From positions 1 to 10,739 of the forward strand of contig JBBSCG010000066.1 in NCBI GenBank assembly GCA_038250515.1: DNA of 10,739 bases, read 5' to 3'. Origin of the DNA: JAICUY01 sp038250515 (GTDB lineage: Bacteria > Chloroflexota > Limnocylindria > QHBO01). Positions 7,949 through 10,739 of this stretch are shown in pieces; within the stretch, counting starts at the first letter, position 1; each line of letters starts with the position of its first letter. The notes beneath the pieces are model-generated. The model ran no database searches and was not told the origin of the DNA. It was given only the letters and a program-made list of their open reading frames with translations. A program made the translations under genes and the position numbers.

Positions 7949-7992
7949 GGACCGATTCTACCGCCTCATTGACCGATACCGATGCGGTCCAT
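7942..7992. promoter_or_regulatory. Dyad-symmetric operator candidate between mmsA and vapB
   Basis: ATGGACCG (7947-7954) and CGGTCCAT (7985-7992) are perfect inverted copies centred inside the 55-bp divergent gap. In detail there are four GACCG/CGGTC half-sites: CGGTC 7942-7946, GACCG 7950-7954, GACCG 7971-7975 and CGGTC 7985-7989. GACCGAT is directly repeated 21 bases apart (7950, 7971), two helical turns. The sites abut or overlap both -10 regions. VapB-type antitoxins repress their own operons by binding such dyads, so this is the likely autoregulatory operator. A bound complex would also cover the mmsA promoter. Confidence 0.45.
7949..7960 (-). promoter_or_regulatory. mmsA -10 box at leaderless spacing
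   Basis: On the minus strand TAGAAT (7960-7955) is followed by CGGTCC (7954-7949) and the mmsA ATG at 7948. The 6-base gap predicts initiation at the start codon. The -35 position at 17-bp spacing reads ATCGGT, not a standard box; the first lipoprotein promoter has the same hexamer at the same place. Confidence 0.55.
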
Positions 7993-7997
7993 AGACT
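7969..7997 (+). promoter_or_regulatory. vapB promoter with -35 and -10 boxes
   Basis: TTGACC (7969-7974), a 17-base spacer and TAGACT (7992-7997) make the best sigma-70-type promoter in the window. Six bases later is the vapB ATG at 8004, so the transcript should be leaderless. It is back to back with the mmsA promoter. Confidence 0.65.
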
Positions 7998-8003
7998 GAG
8001 CGC

Positions 8004-8240
8004 ATGCTAAGCGTCAAGGTCAGCACTAAGCACCAGATCTCCGTACCAAGCGCGGCGCGCAGACGATTGGGTATCGAGCCGGGAGACCGCCTGAGCGTCG
8101 AACTCACCGATGACGCCATCGTGCTGCGACGTCGGCCCGAACGTCCGTCCGAACGACTTCGCGGCCTTGGCTCCGACGTGTGGAGCGGATTGGATCCCAT
8201 CGCGCATGTCCGGAAGGTCCGCGACGAGCTCGAGCGGTGA
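8004..8240 (+). CDS. vapB: AbrB/SpoVT-fold antitoxin (VapB-type)
   Basis: A 78-residue antitoxin expected to bind and neutralise the following PIN-domain toxin and to repress the operon. Residues 1-45 are a swapped-hairpin AbrB domain with the standard order VKVSTKHQISVPSAARRRLGI (4-24), PGDRLSVEL (26-34) and the closing strand AIVLRRR (38-44). The last 30 residues (about 46-78) are the polar toxin-binding tail, ending in a predicted helix HVRKVRDELER. The gene has a clear promoter and probably a leaderless start. Its stop overlaps the toxin start as GTGA. Confidence 0.9.
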   Translation: MLSVKVSTKHQISVPSAARRRLGIEPGDRLSVELTDDAIVLRRRPERPSERLRGLGSDVWSGLDPIAHVRKVRDELER

Positions 8241-8671
8241 AGGTCGACGAGCTGTGCGCCGCGCATCGGCGCATCGGCCTCGACAGCAACCTGTTCATCT
8301 ACCTGTTCGAGGGAAGCGGCCCTGAGGCCGTGCTCGTGGGCGAGCTGCTCGACGCGATCTCCACGGGCAGCGCTCGCGGCGTCCTGAGTACGCTCGCCGT
8401 GGCCGAGATTCTGACGGGTCCGATTCGTGCCGGCGACACGGCGATGGCGGAGCGCTATCGCGACGAGCTGCAGTCGATCGACGGCCTGGACATCGTGCCG
8501 CTCTCCGTGGACATCGCCGCGGACGCAGCCGTCCTGCGCGGAACAGGTGGCGCGGCGCTCGCGGATGCAATCCACCTCGCAACCGCGCGCGCGGCCGGTG
8601 CCACGGCCCTCGTCACCAACGACCGTGGCATGCGATCGATTCCCCACGTCGAGGTCATTCAGCTGACCTGA
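8237..8671 (+). CDS. vapC: PIN-domain toxin (VapC-type ribonuclease)
   Basis: A 144-residue PIN-fold endoribonuclease toxin, predicted to cleave RNA using Mg2+ or Mn2+ and to be held inactive by the upstream antitoxin. All four acidic active-site positions are present: Asp16 in GLDSNLFIYLF, Glu57 in LAVAEILTGP, Asp110 in ALADAIHLATA and Asp129 in LVTNDRGM. The GTG at 8237 is chosen because it overlaps the antitoxin stop by 4 bases; the open frame extends upstream to 8180 without a ribosome site. RNA target is unknown. A strong hairpin lies 6 bases after the stop. The catalytic set is intact, so nothing suggests decay. Confidence 0.9.
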   Translation: MKVDELCAAHRRIGLDSNLFIYLFEGSGPEAVLVGELLDAISTGSARGVLSTLAVAEILTGPIRAGDTAMAERYRDELQSIDGLDIVPLSVDIAADAAVLRGTGGAALADAIHLATARAAGATALVTNDRGMRSIPHVEVIQLT

Positions 8672-8676
8672 TCGTC

Positions 8677-8706
8677 CTGAGAGCCGCCCTCGTGGGCGGC
8701 TCTCAG
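8677..8706. terminator. Bidirectional terminator hairpin between convergent genes
   Basis: CTGAGAGCCGCCC (8677-8689) and its exact inverse GGGCGGCTCTCAG (8694-8706) form a 13-bp perfect stem with a TCGT loop. It lies between the ends of vapC (8671) and the second lipoprotein gene (8725, opposite strand), so it can serve both. There is no T run on either side, so it is either an atypical intrinsic terminator or a transcript-end stabilising hairpin. Confidence 0.7.
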
Positions 8707-8724
8707 TGCCGGATCGCGCGGTCG

Positions 8725-9366
8725 TTACGGAAGCTTGCTGAGCGCCTCTCCCGCGGTCGCGTCATCGGACGCGATCACGGCGAAGACGATGTCCTCACGC
8801 ACGTACAGGTAGGTCTTCTGGCCGGTGTCCTTGCCGGTCGCGGCGACCTGAACCGACTTGCCGGCCAGGGTCTGGGTCGACCAGGTGATGCCAGGGGTGT
8901 CCGTTTCGACCGACTTCTTGAACTCGTCGGTCAGCTTTCCAGAGTCGGCGCCCTTGACGCGGAAGGCGAACATCCCGGCGCCCTGGGCGGTCGTCGCCGA
9001 GAACGCAGAGGCCACCGAGATGTCGTCCGGCTGCGCACCAAGGCGCTGCAGGAAGTCGGTGAACGCCTTGTTGCTGTCGCCCTGGGTCATGAAATCCGCG
9101 CCGGTCATCGAGAACTTGGTCAGTGGTGCGCCTCCAAGCTCGTTGGGAAGCAGCGCCTCGAGGTCCTTGGCGTTGCTCGGCAGCTCGAACGATGGCAGCG
9201 ACGATCCAGAGGCGCTGGCGGTGGCGCTTGCAGCGGTGCTGGCCGACGCGCTGGCGGTGGCGATCGGGGTGGCGGAGGGGCTGGGACTCGACGCCGGCCC
9301 GTTCGAGCACGCGGCGACGATCATGGCGAGCACGGCCGCAAGGCCGACGGTGCGAAGGCGGTTCAT
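8725..9366 (-). CDS. Secreted lipoprotein of unknown function
   Basis: A 213-residue predicted lipoprotein. Signal peptide 1-19 has Arg3 and Arg5 then the hydrophobic run VGLAAVLAMIV; lipobox VAAC places the modified cysteine at 20. A low-complexity Ser/Ala/Pro/Thr linker (about 21-57) tethers a domain of about 155 residues. That domain starts LPSFELPSNAKDLEALLP and contains mixed alpha/beta sequence with FRVKGADSGKLTDEFKKSV and a late TYLYVREDIVFAVIASDD. I do not recognise its family. There are no cysteines after the lipobox. The ATG at 9366 is preferred because it gives a standard signal peptide; a GTG at 9396 would add 10 polar residues. The AGGGAG before the ATG is 12 bases away, longer than ideal. 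It ends against the 13-bp hairpin. Confidence 0.8.
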   Translation of the reverse strand: MNRLRTVGLAAVLAMIVAACSNGPASSPSPSATPIATASASASTAASATASASGSSLPSFELPSNAKDLEALLPNELGGAPLTKFSMTGADFMTQGDSNKAFTDFLQRLGAQPDDISVASAFSATTAQGAGMFAFRVKGADSGKLTDEFKKSVETDTPGITWSTQTLAGKSVQVAATGKDTGQKTYLYVREDIVFAVIASDDATAGEALSKLP

Positions 9367-9433
9367 GGCGGAGCGGATCTCCCTCTCTACGTTCACGTCT
9401 GTCAGTGCCGCACTTCACTGCGGGTGCGCGGAC

Positions 9434-9439
9434 AGGATA
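9434..9439 (-). promoter_or_regulatory. Possible -10 box for the second lipoprotein gene
   Basis: TATCCT (9439-9434 on the minus strand) is the best -10 match upstream of the gene. It would give a leader of about 60 bases to the ATG at 9366. No -35 box is seen at the right distance; instead a palindrome (9449-9468) lies there, so activator or repressor control is conceivable. Confidence 0.3.
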
Positions 9440-9448
9440 GACGTGCAG

Positions 9449-9468
9449 GACCGATGCCGCCATCGGTC
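9449..9468. repeat. Perfect 8-bp palindromic hairpin between hydantoinase and lipoprotein genes
   Basis: GACCGATG (9449-9456) and CATCGGTC (9461-9468) pair perfectly around a CCGC loop. It begins 21 bases after the hydantoinase stop in the minus direction and sits over the -35 region of the possible lipoprotein promoter. It may terminate or protect the hydantoinase transcript, though no T run follows, or act as an operator. Confidence 0.5.
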
Positions 9469-9489
9469 AAATGTCGCAGGCTGCCGCGC

Positions 9490-10739
9490 TCAGGCCAGGT
9501 TCGGTCGCTGGCGCTTCAGGAAGCGGCCGTCGCCGGGGCTGCCCATGAACTCGTCGCCGTCGACGATCACGCGGCCGCGACTGAGCACCGTCTCCGCCTT
9601 GCCACGCACTTCGCGACCCTCGTAGCAGGAGTAATCGACGTCCATGTGGTGCGTCGTGGCGCTGATGGTCCGCGTCCGATTCGGGTCGTAGATCACGATA
9701 TCGGCGTCCGCGCCGACGCTGATGGTGCCCTTCTGCGGCATGCCGAACATGCGCGCCGGGGCGGTCGAGATGACCTCGACCCATCGGTTCGGAGTGATCC
9801 TGCCGGTCACCACGCCGCCGTCGTGCAGCAGGTCGACGCGGTCCTCAACGCCGGGCAGGCCGTTGGGCACCTTGCGGAAGTCGCTCTTGCCCAGATCCTT
9901 CTGGCCGTGGAAGTCGAACGGGCAGTGGTCGGTGGAAACGACCTGCAGGTCATCGGTCTGCAGGCCCTTCCACAGTTCATCGGCGTGCTCCGCCGAGCGC
10001 AGCGGAGGCGAGCAGATGAACTTGGCGCCCTCGAAGCCGTGGCCAAGATCGTCCTGCGTCAGGAACAGGTACTGGGGGCAGGTCTCGGCATAGGCCGGCA
10101 GGCCTTCGTTGCGCGCCTGGCGGAGCTCGTTCAGCGCTTCGGCGGCGGAGAGGTGAACGATGTAGACCGGAGCGCCGGCAACCTGGGCCAGCCGAATCAC
10201 GCGGTTCGTGGCCTCGCCCTCGAAGACCGGCGAGCGACTGGTGCCGTGGTAGTAGGGATCGGTATGGCCGGCGGCGATGTCCTGGGCCGCCACCACGTCG
10301 ATGGCCATCCCGTTCTCGGCGTGCATCATGATCAGGCCGCCGTTGCTGGCGGTCTGCTGCATGGCCCGGAAGATGGCACCGTCATCGGAGTAGAAGACGC
10401 CGGGATAGGCGGTGAACAGCTTGAAGCTGGTAATCCCCTCGTCGACCAGCTGGTCCATCTCCGACAGGACGTCGTCGCGCACGTCGGACACGATCATGTG
10501 AAAGCCGTAGTCGATGACCGCGTTGCCCTGCGCCTTCTCCATCCAGGCATCGAGACCCTGGCGCAGGCTTCCTCCACGCGGCTGGACCGCAAAGTCGACG
10601 ATCGTGGTCGTGCCGCCGAACGCCGCGGCGCGCGTGCCGGTCTCGAAGGTGTCCTTGGCGAACGTTCCGCCGAATGGCAGCTCCATGTGGGTGTGCACGT
10701 CGATCGCCCCGGGGATCACCCATTTGTCGCGCGCGTCGA
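9490..10739 (-). CDS. hydA: Dihydropyrimidinase / D-hydantoinase, N-terminus cut by the window edge
   Basis: The last 415 residues of a cyclic amidohydrolase that opens dihydrouracil, dihydrothymine or hydantoin rings. The open frame continues to the right edge. The Val codon GTG at 10719 is internal, since the preceding residues DARDKW run straight into VIPGAIDVHTH; about 50 residues are missing. Binuclear metal-site residues, numbered in the fragment, are all present: His15 and His17 in DVHTHMELPFGG, the lysine to be carboxylated (Lys106) in SFKLFTAYPG, His139 in MMHAENG, His195 in YIVHLSAAEA and Asp270 in STDHCPFDF. The C-terminal GRFLKRQRPNLA is typical. In this family dihydropyrimidinase and hydantoinase cannot be told apart by eye. 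MmsA, which handles the semialdehyde made from thymine, is encoded 1.5 kb away on the same strand. Confidence 0.93.
   Translation of the reverse strand, partial: DARDKWVIPGAIDVHTHMELPFGGTFAKDTFETGTRAAAFGGTTTIVDFAVQPRGGSLRQGLDAWMEKAQGNAVIDYGFHMIVSDVRDDVLSEMDQLVDEGITSFKLFTAYPGVFYSDDGAIFRAMQQTASNGGLIMMHAENGMAIDVVAAQDIAAGHTDPYYHGTSRSPVFEGEATNRVIRLAQVAGAPVYIVHLSAAEALNELRQARNEGLPAYAETCPQYLFLTQDDLGHGFEGAKFICSPPLRSAEHADELWKGLQTDDLQVVSTDHCPFDFHGQKDLGKSDFRKVPNGLPGVEDRVDLLHDGGVVTGRITPNRWVEVISTAPARMFGMPQKGTISVGADADIVIYDPNRTRTISATTHHMDVDYSCYEGREVRGKAETVLSRGRVIVDGDEFMGSPGDGRFLKRQRPNLA

Noticed and set aside
6974..7972. 332-codon open frame on the plus strand opposite mmsA
   Set aside because: Long antisense frames are common in GC-rich genes. 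The translation has no recognisable domain, while mmsA on the other strand is conserved throughout.
8180..8236. Longer VapC from ATG 8180
   Set aside because: It would overlap the antitoxin gene by 61 bases, has no ribosome site, and the added residues are not PIN-like. GTGA coupling at 8237 is typical.
9394..9396. GTG 9396 as the start of the second lipoprotein
   Set aside because: It would place ten polar residues before a standard signal peptide and has no ribosome site.

Overview
The window is GC-rich (by eye roughly two thirds G+C), tightly packed bacterial chromosomal DNA. It carries ten complete protein genes and two genes cut by the window edges. I see no rRNA, tRNA, insertion sequence, phage gene or CRISPR array. 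The coenzyme F420 genes, F420-type oxidoreductases, lipoproteins with Ser/Thr/Pro/Ala-rich linkers and promoters for apparently leaderless mRNAs fit an aerobic, high-GC actinomycete-like or Chloroflexota (Limnocylindria-like) soil or freshwater bacterium. That placement is inference; there is no phylogenetic marker here.

Layout. (1) Positions 1-3571, all minus strand, form an F420 block. Read 5'->3' on the minus strand it runs: a PPOX-fold F420-binding enzyme, a luciferase-like (LLM) F420-dependent oxidoreductase, then cofD-cofC-cofE, joined by 4-base start/stop overlaps. cofE runs off the left edge. (2) Positions 3572-3959 are the longest gene-free stretch (about 390 bp). It is a divergent intergenic region with three copies of a TCCGGAACC...TATC element spaced 42 and 52 bp, plus inverted copies of the core. 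(3) Positions 3960-5591, plus strand: a cinA homologue with an intact N-terminal domain but a shortened, degenerate C-terminal amidase domain, then a small lipoprotein gene. (4) Positions 5575-7948, minus strand: CoA-acylating methylmalonate-semialdehyde dehydrogenase (mmsA) followed after 16 bases by a diacylglycerol-kinase-family lipid kinase. (5) Positions 8004-8671, plus strand: a VapBC-type toxin-antitoxin pair, divergent from mmsA across a 55-bp shared promoter region with dyad symmetry, and ended by a 13-bp perfect hairpin. (6) Positions 8725-10739, minus strand: a second lipoprotein and the C-terminal 415 residues of a dihydropyrimidinase/D-hydantoinase whose start lies beyond the right edge.

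How the genes fit together. cofD, cofC and cofE build the F420 cofactor, and the two upstream enzymes are of families that use it, so supply and use are co-located. Dihydropyrimidinase and MmsA are both known in reductive pyrimidine (thymine) breakdown, which may be their link here. The most striking non-genic signal is that four separate transcription units (cinA, the first lipoprotein, mmsA, vapB) each have a TANANT -10 box exactly 6 bases before the ATG. Transcription would then start at or next to the start codon, giving leaderless mRNAs. The F420 enzymes instead use strong AGGAG ribosome-binding sites.
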